Part shown: piece after piece, positions 52,336 to 61,785 of the stretch
Layout: every line of letters starts with the position of its first letter
Position numbering within the stretch: position 1 is the stretch's first letter
Assembly: GCF_009363535.1 (NCBI RefSeq)
Contig: NZ_CP045369.1
Location: 1,871,001-1,935,000 of the forward strand
Source: Microbulbifer sp. THAF38
GTDB lineage: Bacteria > Pseudomonadota > Gammaproteobacteria > Pseudomonadales > Cellvibrionaceae
DNA: 64,000 nucleotides
Reading direction: 5' to 3'
Made by a program: the position numbers and the translations under genes
The notes under the pieces: model-generated
Told to the model about the DNA's origin: nothing
Databases searched by the model: none
The model's input: only the letters and a program-made list of their open reading frames with translations

Positions 52336-53787
52336 CTAGGGAGCAGAGTGAGGAGGCAGAAAGTTATCTGAACTTTCCCTTCCCGCTACATCCTGGAGCT
52401 CATCTTCACTGTCAACCGATGCTGGGGCGCTGCGCAGAATCAAGAAACCCGCAACTCCAGAGATTACAGAGGCTAGCAAAATACCGGCTTTAGCCTGGAT
52501 CAAAAGCTCGTATTGGCTGCTAAATGCCAGTTCAGCAATAAAAATCGACATTGTAAAACCGATGCCCGCGAGCAGTGCTACACCAATGATGTGCTGAAAG
52601 TTTGCGGCCTTTGGGAGTTTGCCCCAGCCAAGTTTCCAGCCAATCCAGGTGGCCCCGACAATGCCAATTAGCTTACCGACAACCAGGCCGCCAATAACTC
52701 CAAGGGTTACTGGGTTGAGCACAGCCGTTGAACTGCTAAAGCTATCAAAAGGGATGCCCGCATTTGCGAGTGCGAAGATAGGGATTACTATAAAGCCCAC
52801 AGGGATATGTAATCGAGTTTCCATACGTTGCAGGGGGGACTGAGCCAGATTTACACCGTTACCCAGGGCCATTACTCTTGCATGGAGGGCATCGTTAGCA
52901 ATGATTTTGTCCCCGGGGCGAAAATAGCGGTCGAAGCTGCGAATAATATCTTTTACAAAGGTGCTGAATGCTACTGGGTCATACTTTGGCTTAGCGGGCA
53001 ATGCCATGGCGGTAATGACACCGGCTAGCGTTGCGTGGACGCCTGCCTTGTAAAGTCCATACCAGAGTAAAATGCCTATAAAAACATAGGCTGAAGAGCG
53101 ACGAATTCCGGCAGCATTGAGTAAACCCATGGTTACAACTAGAAAGCCGGATGCGATCAGAGCAGTAGTGTTCACTTGCTCGGTATACCAGATTGCAATC
53201 ACAAGGATTGCACCCAGGTCATCAACAATGGCCAGGGCTACCAGGAAGGTTACAACTGCTCTGGGTACCCGGTTTCCTAGAAGTGCTATACAGCCTACTG
53301 CGAAGGCGATATCGGTAGCCATGGGAATGCCCCACCCAGGTTCCGCTGCGCTGCCGCTATTGAGAGAATTGTAAATAAGGGCTGGAACCACCATGCCACC
53401 AATAGCTGCCATCACAGGTAAGACCGCTTGGCGTAGATCGGAGAGCTCTCCAACTAGAAATTCACGCTTGAGTTCCAGCCCTACTAAGAAAAAGAAAATG
53501 GCCATTAGGCCATCATTAATCCAGTGGTGTAATGAAAGAGAAAGCTCCCAGTCACCGGAGCCGATGCTAATTGGTACGTGCAGCAGGTGCTTGTAAGCAT
53601 CCTGTAGGGGGGAGTTGGCAACAATCAGTGCTACCAATGCAGAGAGCATTAATAAGATACCACTGCTACTTTGGCGATGAATAAATTCTTCAAAAGGTGT
53701 AACCAAGCGACCAAAGGCCTCCTCTAGTGGCGCCTCAAAAACCTTCCCTTTGCGAATTTTGAACCTATCCAGAACACTTTTTGCCAT
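52336..53787 (-). CDS. nhaA: Na+/H+ antiporter NhaA
   Basis: Inner-membrane antiporter exporting Na+ in exchange for H+ for pH and salt homeostasis, apt for a marine cell. 483 residues versus 388 in E. coli, with about 30 extra N-terminal residues and a polar C-terminal tail (SVDSEDELQDVAGRESSDN). The transport-site aspartates are Asp189-Asp190 in LAIVDDLGAI (E. coli 163/164) and Asp159 in PMATDIAFAVG (E. coli 133). Around eleven to twelve membrane helices are expected. Start ATG 53787 with GGAGG upstream (in TAGCTAGAAGAAGGAGGCAG direction on the minus strand). Confidence 0.95.
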   Translation of the reverse strand: MAKSVLDRFKIRKGKVFEAPLEEAFGRLVTPFEEFIHRQSSSGILLMLSALVALIVANSPLQDAYKHLLHVPISIGSGDWELSLSLHHWINDGLMAIFFFLVGLELKREFLVGELSDLRQAVLPVMAAIGGMVVPALIYNSLNSGSAAEPGWGIPMATDIAFAVGCIALLGNRVPRAVVTFLVALAIVDDLGAILVIAIWYTEQVNTTALIASGFLVVTMGLLNAAGIRRSSAYVFIGILLWYGLYKAGVHATLAGVITAMALPAKPKYDPVAFSTFVKDIIRSFDRYFRPGDKIIANDALHARVMALGNGVNLAQSPLQRMETRLHIPVGFIVIPIFALANAGIPFDSFSSSTAVLNPVTLGVIGGLVVGKLIGIVGATWIGWKLGWGKLPKAANFQHIIGVALLAGIGFTMSIFIAELAFSSQYELLIQAKAGILLASVISGVAGFLILRSAPASVDSEDELQDVAGRESSDNFLPPHSAP

Positions 53788-55696
53788 CGGCTATCTGCCT
53801 CCTTCTTCTAGCTAAGCCTTACAAAAAGTAGGGCTACTATATGCCTTTTAGAGGTCAGAGGTTAGCATGGCGAATGTATCGTTATCTATATTGAAATGTA
53901 TTTTAGCTAGAGTTTACTTTGCGAACTTTAAGTAGCTCAGAATAAGAACCCCTTTCCTGATGTGAAGTTGTAGTAAGGCTGCAGTAAATTAGTTATGAGT
54001 AAAGTTGGTACCCTGGGGGCTTTAGAAGACTACTTTATAACCTTAAGCTAGGGAGGTTTTAAGGGGCTGACCTGTTCATTTTGTAGTCATTCGTATAGCT
54101 TCGCTCTTGGATTTCGGTCAATAAATAGTGAGCCTTCTTTTGAGTAGTCAAGATCCGAGGTAATTAGAGTTGCTGTAGAAAATGACTATGCTAAAGAGGT
54201 GGCCATTTGCCAAGAAGCTTTGCGCCTAATGCCTATCTGGAAGCGGATGCTAACCACGGTAAATATCGCAATTAGGCGAGACGTGCATAGATAGAAAATT
54301 AGGTGTAGGGTATTCTAGCGCGGCGACTCCTTCCCTGTGAAAAAATTATGCAGTTTGTAAAGCTGTGATATCAATAGATATATCCTCAGCAGGTTTGCCT
54401 CTTGGCTTGCTTGCGCGACAATCCCTCATATTTCTTTTAGTGCACCCCACGAGAGTGCTTCAGATACTCGATCATTGGGTGGGTTGATCTCTTTTTGCTG
54501 TGGAGATGAGTATTCTATTAATGGACAGGATCAACTTATGGCTACCCTGGTTCGTAGAATATTTGCTTGCAAGTATGCAATGCAGATCTCACCAGCTTCA
54601 TCAAGAAGAAGTACACTTCGCCCGCTGAAGCGCTATAATTCATACTGAATATTAATACTAATAAAAGCTCTAGTGCTCCAGGTGTGGATCCCATTGTTTA
54701 AGCCATAACTGAGCTACTCATTTGATTGAGGGTGCTGCTTTTAATACCTAGCTGAAAGTGACTAACTAATGCGGTAATTGCTACATTAAAGTAAAAAGAG
54801 ACCAGTAAAAGTGAAAGTTCATAGAACAATTTTCTCGATGTTGTGAGATTTTGTTTTTAGTTGGCTAGTTGCTTAAAAACCAGAAAGAGATTGAAGGTCT
54901 GCGTATTTCTTTGTTTTGCAACTTGCGAGATATTACTTAAAAGCTCTACTAATTTGATATATCTGAGGGAATTAAGGTGAATTCTAATAAGAGCTAAGGT
55001 TTTACGTAATGTTGTACTCATCCTATAGGGATTTTTATGGGATTATGTTGCCTGGAGATGAAAAGTATTCAGGAAGCATGTTTGTATATCGATTTATTTA
55101 GCGTGTTATTTTCTATGGAAAAGTTTCACTGATATCTGCTTCAGCTCATTCCTTGAAATATATTTTATTGTACGGTGGGTGAAACTGTGGAAATAATGAC
55201 ACGTCCCAGTATTCTTTTTTCTTAAAGATTGATGCTATAACAAAGCTTTGCGTATCTGGTGAGCGCTTGTGGAATCTTAGGTGAGTAACTTTGGTAAAGG
55301 TATGTTGGTCAATGCTCAAACTGTAGTAATGCCGACTTTAAAGCTAGCAATACCATATACCGGCTACCTCCTCCTTGAGTGACTGTGGAAATACTCGTTG
55401 ACACAATTTGTAAAGGGCGACGGCGGGCTCGCCGTATCTAGTGGGAGAAAAGTTTTACCTTTTGATTGGGTTTTGTGATTTTTACCCCCTATGCATTTAA
55501 TGGGGCGGAGGTTTTTCTAATCTTTCTTATGTTTCTTTATGGCCATGTCTGCTAAATATGCTATAAGCAGGACCTTTACGCATACGGCTCAAATGCTTGA
55601 TAATTGGCGCCCAGGCTTCCAGGGGTGGGTGGTGCTCATGTGCTTCTTCCCAAGCGGGGGTGTATAGGAATTGAATCTGAAATCTTGGAGTGATCG
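53788..55696. other. 1.9 kb gene desert
   Basis: No supportable gene on either strand. Small frames are short, lack starts and show no family features. A stretch at 54180-54294 reads YAKEVAICQEALRLMP, which could be the ghost of a helical repeat protein, but it is too short to call. The region is likely decayed former coding DNA or a lost element. Confidence 0.5.
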
Positions 55697-56326
55697 GTGA
55701 CGACAACAGTTGAACGCAAGGCAACCAATGTACATTGGCATGATGGCGATGTAACTCGTGACAACAGGGCTAGCATTCTTGGCCATAAAGGGGTGACTCT
55801 CTGGTTCACTGGTTTGTCTGGTTCCGGCAAGAGCACTGTGGCGGTAGCTGTTGAGAAAGCCCTGGCTGCACGTGGAGTTCTGAGCTACCGCTTGGATGGC
55901 GATAATATACGCTTAGGGATCAACTCCAATCTGGGCTTCTCCGCTGAAGATCGCCAAGAAAATATCCGTCGTGTCGGCGAGATCTCCAAGCTGTTTGCGG
56001 ATACCGGGGTTGTGGTGCTGAGTAGCTTTATCAGTCCATATCGCGAGGATCGCGATTTGGTCAGAAAGATGCACGAGGATGGAAGCCTGCCCTATTTGGA
56101 GGTGTTTGTAGACTGCCCCTTAGAAGAGGCGGAATCCCGCGACCCCAAAGGCCTCTATAAAAAGGCCCGAGCTGGTGAGATTAAAGGCTTTACCGGTATT
56201 GATGACCCCTATGAAGCGCCAGTTTCCCCAGAGTTGCGCCTGAATACGGCAGAAATGACCCTGGAGCAGGAGGTGGCGGTGATTATTTCCACTCTGCAGG
56301 AAAAGGGTATTATTGCCAAAGACTAA
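55697..56326 (+). CDS. cysC: Adenylylsulfate kinase
   Basis: 209 residues, GTG start at 55697. Phosphorylates adenosine 5'-phosphosulfate to PAPS in sulfate activation. P-loop GLSGSGKST at residues 39-47, then LDGDNIRLGINSNLGFS, ENIRRVGE, the FISPYREDRD block and GLYKKARAGEIKGFTGIDDPYE, all diagnostic. Not in an operon with cysDN here. It ends in a strong terminator. The link to the sqd-like operon is general sulfur metabolism only, since sulfolipid needs sulfite made downstream of this step. Confidence 0.96.
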   Translation: MTTTVERKATNVHWHDGDVTRDNRASILGHKGVTLWFTGLSGSGKSTVAVAVEKALAARGVLSYRLDGDNIRLGINSNLGFSAEDRQENIRRVGEISKLFADTGVVVLSSFISPYREDRDLVRKMHEDGSLPYLEVFVDCPLEEAESRDPKGLYKKARAGEIKGFTGIDDPYEAPVSPELRLNTAEMTLEQEVAVIISTLQEKGIIAKD

Positions 56327-56349
56327 GGTTCTTCTCAGCTGCCCATACC

Positions 56350-56381
56350 AAAAAGGGAGGCTTAAAAGGCCTCCCTTTTTT
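56350..56381 (+). terminator. Intrinsic terminator of cysC
   Basis: An 11-base-pair stem AAAAGGGAGGC / GCCTCCCTTTT with a TTAAAAG loop and a T-run. Confidence 0.9.
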
Positions 56382-56529
56382 CTATCGGATTTATCAGACC
56401 ATTCGATTCATCACTTCTGATACTTACTTCTTATAAGTCCTTCCCTGCGCCAAGAATCGGTTGATCTCCTTATCCCTTCATATACTCATCCTGTACCAGT
56501 TTTAGAAGTTGGCAGCTGCGGAGGCGTTT

Positions 56530-58896
56530 ATGTCGACAAGGGGAGCTTGGTTTCTCTCTGTATTTTTCTTGGTGTTGGTCGGAGTGCTAGGAGTAGCCGC
56601 TTGGATCGCATATGCAAAACTACCAAAGGTGCATGGCAAGGTGGATGCTCCGGTGCTGGGAGTGCCAGCTGGAGCCCTCGAATATTCTCCCTCGCCTGCC
56701 TATGCAGGTCCTCATCCAAGAATGATGTCGCGCCCACCAGAGTATTTCCCTTTCCCTATCTCAATCGGTGAGGTCGGACCTGTGGAAACTCTATTTACGG
56801 GCCCTTCAAAATACCCGTTCTTCTGTGGTCGCAACGCCATTACGGATAGGCAGCCATTAGTGGATAACCAAGTTAAGGAAGGAGTGGCGGTTTTTGCTTT
56901 AGATGCTGATGGGAAGAAAACCAAAGAGGTGATTGGTTATAGTCGGGACTGTAGTCATGCCACGGAGGTCACTTACTTCTATCGCAGTACAACCGATGGA
57001 AGTTTTTACTATCTACATGAGGCGCGCAACGATATTGACAAGGTGACAGTGAATGGTCGCCAGGTAGATTTTATCGTTCGAGTGGAAACGGGCACGATCA
57101 ACCGGCACTTTTACGCCATTGCTGCTTTGCGTGGAGAGGGAGAAACAGCAGAAAAACCGAATGCCAGTAACTGGAACCGCCGCCTGATCTATCAATTTCG
57201 CGGTGGAGTTGGTATTGGCTGGCGCCAAGGCAATCTGAGCAAAGGGGACGTGACTACACGGCGCATGGATCAATTGGCCCGCGGCTATGCCATCGTGTAC
57301 TCGACAGCGAATCAAACTAGAAATCACTACAATTTATGGTTGGCTGAAGATACGGCACGACGCCTCAAGAAACAGTTCCAGGCACTTTATGGCGAGCCAA
57401 TGTATACGGTGGGCATCGGTGGTTCTGGAGGGGCCATACAGCAATATCTATTCGCGCAAAATGCACCAGGGTTACTGGATGCGGCAATTCCACTCTATTC
57501 CTATCCAGATATGGTGACCCAGACAATTTATGCCTTTGACTGCGAGCCCCTTGAGTATTTCTTTGATGTTCTGGATGCCGACAATCCCCGCTGGAAGGAT
57601 GTTGAGGAACGCCAGCGTATTCAGGGGCTAGCAGCGAACCCTGAGGCAGATAGTCGCTTCAAGCTGATAACTATGGCGGCAGGTTTGTTTGATAGTCGCT
57701 ATAGGGGGCGGCCAAGTGGCGCCACTGAGTGTGTTGATGGTTGGCGTGGTTTGGTGCCATTAGTAAACAATCCAAATTTTGTGCATTTCTTCAAAAGCTT
57801 TGCTGGGGATTTACCGGAGAGGGTGCATTGGACTCATTGGGAAAACCTCCGCCAGTTTTACGGAGCTGGTGAAAATGGCTATGCAAATACTACCTGGGAT
57901 AATGAGGGGGTTCAGTATGGGTTGAAAGCGTTAGTTGGTAGTGAAATCAGCATCGACACTTTCTTGAAAATCAATGCCGCCATAGGTGGCTGGAAGGCCC
58001 AGCAGAATCAGTCACAAGAAAAGCTATGGTTTTTAAATGGTGGGTTGTTCCCTGTGAAGCTTTCCGTTTGGAGTGAGCAAAACCTCAATATGGGAACTTT
58101 GGAGAAACCTGCCAAGCGTAGCCGAGCAAGTATGGAGGCGATCAATGGTATCTATAGGTCGGGTCACGTTTTCCTTGGGGATGTGGAAATCCCAATTGTA
58201 GATATGCGCCACTATCTGGATGAAGAGCCGGATATGCATCATAGCTCCGCTTCTTTCACTGCTCGTGAGCGTATTCGAAGAGCTCGGGGCCATGCGGATA
58301 ATCAGTTGATCTGGATGAGCCACAAAGACTACAACCCACTGGATGATGCTTTAGATCTTGTTGACCGCTGGATGCAAAACATCATCAATGATCCTGCCAG
58401 CGGTGTTGTAGATAATCGACCAGAGGATGCTATCGACCGCTGCTTTGACAGCGAAGGTAATGTACTGGCATCGGGGTCGGATGTTTGGAATGGCGACTGG
58501 AATGGCCAACCAAAGGGTAAATGTATGAGGGAGTACCCGGCACACAGAACTTCAAGGCAAGTGGCTGGGGCACCTGTGACGGATGACATTTTTAAGTGCG
58601 CGCTTCAGCCAGTTGAGCGGGCCTTGGCAAAGGGCGTATACGGCTCCCATACGGAAGAGATTTCGGGTCGCCTCGATGATTTACGTCGCATCTTCCCAAC
58701 CGGGGTATGTAATTACAACGAGCAGGACTTGGCGCGCCCGAAAGAGCAGTTGATTCCTAAAGAGGTTCCTGTACGGATAGCAGGTCATTTAATAGATCCA
58801 GACTATCGACAGGGCAAGCTGTTGCAGGAGGCAAGTGTCGGGGAGGGGGAGATGCAGCCGGTGTCTGTACCTTCGGAAAGCATGCCCGATGAATAA
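56530..58896 (+). CDS. DUF6351-type alpha/beta-hydrolase-like protein
   Basis: 788 residues from ATG 56530, with GGAGG 6 bases upstream; a TTG at 56509 is less likely. An N-terminal membrane helix (about 7-28) anchors or exports it. The large domain contains VGIGGSGGAIQQYLFA near residue 300, with Ser in the GxSGG nucleophile elbow of alpha/beta hydrolases, and fits the DUF6351 family, often loosely labelled tannase/feruloyl-esterase-like. A RIAGHLIDPDYRQGKLL block lies near the end. The substrate is unknown; an extracytoplasmic ester hydrolase is plausible. It stands alone between the cysC terminator and tRNA-Val. Confidence 0.75.
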   Translation: MSTRGAWFLSVFFLVLVGVLGVAAWIAYAKLPKVHGKVDAPVLGVPAGALEYSPSPAYAGPHPRMMSRPPEYFPFPISIGEVGPVETLFTGPSKYPFFCGRNAITDRQPLVDNQVKEGVAVFALDADGKKTKEVIGYSRDCSHATEVTYFYRSTTDGSFYYLHEARNDIDKVTVNGRQVDFIVRVETGTINRHFYAIAALRGEGETAEKPNASNWNRRLIYQFRGGVGIGWRQGNLSKGDVTTRRMDQLARGYAIVYSTANQTRNHYNLWLAEDTARRLKKQFQALYGEPMYTVGIGGSGGAIQQYLFAQNAPGLLDAAIPLYSYPDMVTQTIYAFDCEPLEYFFDVLDADNPRWKDVEERQRIQGLAANPEADSRFKLITMAAGLFDSRYRGRPSGATECVDGWRGLVPLVNNPNFVHFFKSFAGDLPERVHWTHWENLRQFYGAGENGYANTTWDNEGVQYGLKALVGSEISIDTFLKINAAIGGWKAQQNQSQEKLWFLNGGLFPVKLSVWSEQNLNMGTLEKPAKRSRASMEAINGIYRSGHVFLGDVEIPIVDMRHYLDEEPDMHHSSASFTARERIRRARGHADNQLIWMSHKDYNPLDDALDLVDRWMQNIINDPASGVVDNRPEDAIDRCFDSEGNVLASGSDVWNGDWNGQPKGKCMREYPAHRTSRQVAGAPVTDDIFKCALQPVERALAKGVYGSHTEEISGRLDDLRRIFPTGVCNYNEQDLARPKEQLIPKEVPVRIAGHLIDPDYRQGKLLQEASVGEGEMQPVSVPSESMPDE

Positions 58897-58991
58897 TAGT
58901 GGGTCTTGGCGCGAAAATTGTTGACAGGAAATTTTATTCCAGTAATATGCGCCTCGCTCAAGGGGCAAGGCCCTTAAAGAAGATGAGCAGC

Positions 58992-59067
58992 GGGTGGTTA
59001 GCTCAGTTGGGAGAGCGACGGCCTTACAAGCCGTAGGTCACAGGTTCGACCCCTGTACCACCCACCA
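58992..59067 (+). tRNA. tRNA-Val (anticodon TAC)
   Basis: 76 bases with encoded CCA. Acceptor GGGTGGT / ACCACCC, anticodon loop CTTACAA giving TAC, and the T arm CAGGTTCGACCCCTG. Confidence 0.96.
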
Positions 59068-59095
59068 ACTTCCTTAAGTGGAAGTTGACTACCGA

Positions 59096-59172
59096 GGACC
59101 GGTAGTTCAGTTGGTTAGAATGCCGGCCTGTCACGCCGGAGGTCGCGGGTTCGAGTCCCGTCCGGTCCGCCA
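59096..59172 (+). tRNA. tRNA-Asp (anticodon GTC)
   Basis: 77 bases with encoded CCA. Acceptor GGACCGG / CCGGTCC, anticodon loop CTGTCAC giving GTC, and the T arm GCGGGTTCGAGTCCCGT. Follows tRNA-Val by 28 bases. Confidence 0.96.
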
Positions 59173-59216
59173 GATACGAAAAAGGCCCCCTCGAAAGATG
59201 GGGCCTTTTTCGTATC
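59173..59216. terminator. Very long terminator hairpin after tRNA-Asp
   Basis: Perfect 17-base-pair stem (59173-59189 with 59200-59216) with a 10-base loop. The centre (AAAAAGGCCCC / GGGGCCTTTTT) makes it a bidirectional intrinsic terminator. It starts at the first base after the CCA end. Confidence 0.92.
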
Positions 59217-59672
59217 TGTAAGATCGGTATGCGAGAGTCAAGTTGGTCTTGTATGGACGCATGCGGGGGGGGGCGATCGTGGTCTGATCGGCAGGCTGAG
59301 AAAATAGCAGATGGCGGTGGGAGGCTTGCTGGATCTGAGTATTTCCTGGTGCCCCCAGAAATAAACAAGCTTATTATTTTGGCTCTTAATAAAGGTTGCA
59401 GATCATCACTGGGATAGAGGCTAGCTAGAGCTGACTCAACTTGTGAATTATCACTTGTAACAAAATTTGGATCGCCGGCTTGGTGAAGCTTTTGTCTTCA
59501 GCGTAAAGACTCCCTCAGTCTAGGCAATGCAGGTTGGCAGGGTGCAAGTTTCAGTTGGGTAGCCTCGAAGTGATTGATGTACCTCTCGATCAATGTAGCC
59601 CTCTTTGGACCCTTGGCTTCACCCAAGTGACGATCAGTTCTGGGGGCTATTGTTACGGCAAAAACCAGAAAG
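59217..59672. other. Intergenic region
   Basis: About 455 bases without a supportable gene. The frames crossing into the tRNAs are artefacts. It includes a run of nine G near 59265. Confidence 0.5.
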
Positions 59673-60647
59673 ATGAGCTCTATTCCTCACTATTTAACTA
59701 ATCTCGATCTGAATTACTTCACCGAAGCCGCTCGCGATATTCCCTACCAGAAAGTCCACAGTGATCTATTCCCTGGAGTTGAGGTTTGGATCCGTCGCGA
59801 TGACCTGCTAGACCCGCTTATTTCAGGTAATAAAGCCTACAAACTTCTTTACAACCTAATCGACGCGGGAGAGCAGGGGGTTGAAACCCTAATTACCTGT
59901 GGCGGAGCCTGGTCAAATCACTTACATGCCTCTGCTGCTGCAGGGGCCCGCTTTGGCTACCGTACCATTGGCATTATCCGCGGTGAGCGCCCGCCAGAGC
60001 TGAGTGCCATGCTGCAAGATGCAGAGCGCTTGGGCATGGGATTCAAGTTTGTGACCCGAGAACTATATAGGCAGCGTAATCAGCAGGAATTTCCCGGTCA
60101 TTTAGGGGGTGAGCTACAAAATTACCTCTATTTGCCAGAAGGTGGGGCAAACTTTGCTGGGGCGAGAGGGGTTTTCTTATTGGGGAAGATTATCGAAGCT
60201 ACTAAGCCAATTAGGTTTGATCAACTTTGGGTGGCTTGCGGTACAGGCCTAACTCTTGGGGGGCTGAGAGCAGCTGTAAATAGCTTTCCTGTGTGCGGCG
60301 TTGAGGTTTTGAAGGCGGGCGGGTCTATCCGCCGTGACGCACAGCGCTGGCTCGCGGCACTATCAACAAGCGAAGCTTGCAGGCGTGACCAAGTCGTCGC
60401 GAAGAGTGTCGATTTAATGAGCGAGTATCATTGTGACGGCTATGGTAAATACCCCAGCCAATTGCAGGCATTTCAGCAGGCTTTCGAGCGTCAATCCAGC
60501 ATTCCTCTAGATCCTATTTATACCGCCAAACTTTTGTATGCGATTCACCTAAGGGCTAATGCTGGCCATTTCGAGTGCGGTACTAAGATTCTGGCGCTCC
60601 ATTCTGGCGGACTGCAGGGGCGACGTGGATTACAGCTTGGCAGTTAG
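59673..60647 (+). CDS. PLP-dependent D-cysteine desulfhydrase / ACC deaminase family
   Basis: 324 residues, fold-type II PLP enzyme. The Schiff-base Lys lies in ISGNKAYKLL (near residue 55), followed by CGGAWSNHLHASAAAGARFG, where SNH binds the substrate carboxylate. ACGTGLTLGGL binds the phosphate, and the final LHSGGLQGRRG is typical of the YedO/DcyD/ACC deaminase group. Likely releases ammonia (and perhaps sulfide) from a small amino acid; the exact substrate is not readable. Start ATG 59673. The next gene is nadK after 194 bases. Confidence 0.85.
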   Translation: MSSIPHYLTNLDLNYFTEAARDIPYQKVHSDLFPGVEVWIRRDDLLDPLISGNKAYKLLYNLIDAGEQGVETLITCGGAWSNHLHASAAAGARFGYRTIGIIRGERPPELSAMLQDAERLGMGFKFVTRELYRQRNQQEFPGHLGGELQNYLYLPEGGANFAGARGVFLLGKIIEATKPIRFDQLWVACGTGLTLGGLRAAVNSFPVCGVEVLKAGGSIRRDAQRWLAALSTSEACRRDQVVAKSVDLMSEYHCDGYGKYPSQLQAFQQAFERQSSIPLDPIYTAKLLYAIHLRANAGHFECGTKILALHSGGLQGRRGLQLGS

Positions 60648-60841
60648 GTTAAAAAACAACCTTTTTGGGTCGATAGCTTCCCTTGACCGGGCGTCCTTGT
60701 TCGACTCTAACTCCAAGCTAAGGCATAATATTCTGTCACATTTTTGGGAACCTTTTTCTGTCGACGTGTAAAGTAAGATTATGCGATTGACAGGCAAAGC
60801 AACAATCGCAAGGCCCAGGTTCGGGCACCTGAGAGGGAGCG

Positions 60842-61714
60842 GTGTCGGAATTTCAAAATATCGGCCTGATCGGTCGCACTGAAAGTGATAGTGCTGTGGT
60901 CTCGCTCAAGCGCCTTATGGTATTTCTCGAGCGGGAAGGTTACACAGTTGTATTGGAGAAAGAGACTGCTGCGGCAGTGTCCGCCCTCAACGCGCAAATC
61001 TCTTCAAAAGAAAAGCTAGGTGAACTCTGTGATTTAGTCATTGTCGTCGGTGGTGATGGTAGCCTACTCGCTGCCGCCCGTGCCTTGGCAAAATTCAGTG
61101 TGCCCCTGCTCGGTATTAATCGTGGGCGCCTAGGTTTCCTCACTGATATCAGCCCAGATGAGGTAGAGCGAAAAGTGGGTGAGGTGTTGGTCGGCAAATA
61201 TATGGCCGAGAGTCGCTTTCTGCTGGATATGTCCGTAACTAGGGCCGGTAAGCCCTTAGGCAAGGGGTCAGCGTTGAATGATGTTGTTATTCATCCTGGT
61301 GAATTTATTCGAATGATTGAATTCGATCTTTTTATTGATGGACAGTTTGTTTATGCCCAGCGCTCTGATGGGCTTATTATTTCCACCCCCACAGGTTCTA
61401 CTGCATATGCTTTGTCTGGAGGTGGACCGATTATGCACCCAAAACTTGATGCGATTGTTCTGGTCCCATTAAATCCTCACACATTAAGCAGCCGCCCAAT
61501 TGTAGTGGAGGGAAGTAGTGAATTTAAGATAGTTGTAGGGGAGTATAATACAACAAATCCGTATGTAACTTGTGATGGACACGAGCAGGTTGTTACTAAT
61601 CCTGGAGATATCATTCGTATTCACAAAAAACCTCATCGGTTAACTCTGGTCCACCCTCTCGAGCATAATTTTTATGAAATTTGTCGAAAAAAACTTAATT
61701 GGCAGTTGTCGTAA
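60842..61714 (+). CDS. nadK: NAD kinase
   Basis: 290 residues, GTG start with GAGGGAG upstream. Phosphorylates NAD to NADP. Signature GGDGSLLAAAR with the catalytic Asp, then GINRGRLGFLTDI, the NDVVIH motif and TPTGSTAYALSGGGPI. Ends at FYEICRKKLNWQLS. Length is normal. It borders the AT-rich sugar-transfer genes, with a sharp composition change near its 3' end. Confidence 0.97.
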   Translation: MSEFQNIGLIGRTESDSAVVSLKRLMVFLEREGYTVVLEKETAAAVSALNAQISSKEKLGELCDLVIVVGGDGSLLAAARALAKFSVPLLGINRGRLGFLTDISPDEVERKVGEVLVGKYMAESRFLLDMSVTRAGKPLGKGSALNDVVIHPGEFIRMIEFDLFIDGQFVYAQRSDGLIISTPTGSTAYALSGGGPIMHPKLDAIVLVPLNPHTLSSRPIVVEGSSEFKIVVGEYNTTNPYVTCDGHEQVVTNPGDIIRIHKKPHRLTLVHPLEHNFYEICRKKLNWQLS

Positions 61715-61785
61715 CTGAGCTGGTGTGGGTGCAACTATTTGCATTGATTGTTTTACTTGATTTTAGTTTTTTCGATATTGCAGAT

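Noticed and set aside
54180..54294. Possible TPR-like protein fragment
   Set aside because: Only about 35 codons with no start and no second repeat unit; could be chance.
59024..59368. Minus-strand ORF with GLEPATSGVTGRHSNQLNY
   Set aside because: A translation across tRNA-Val and tRNA-Asp, a well-known annotation artefact.
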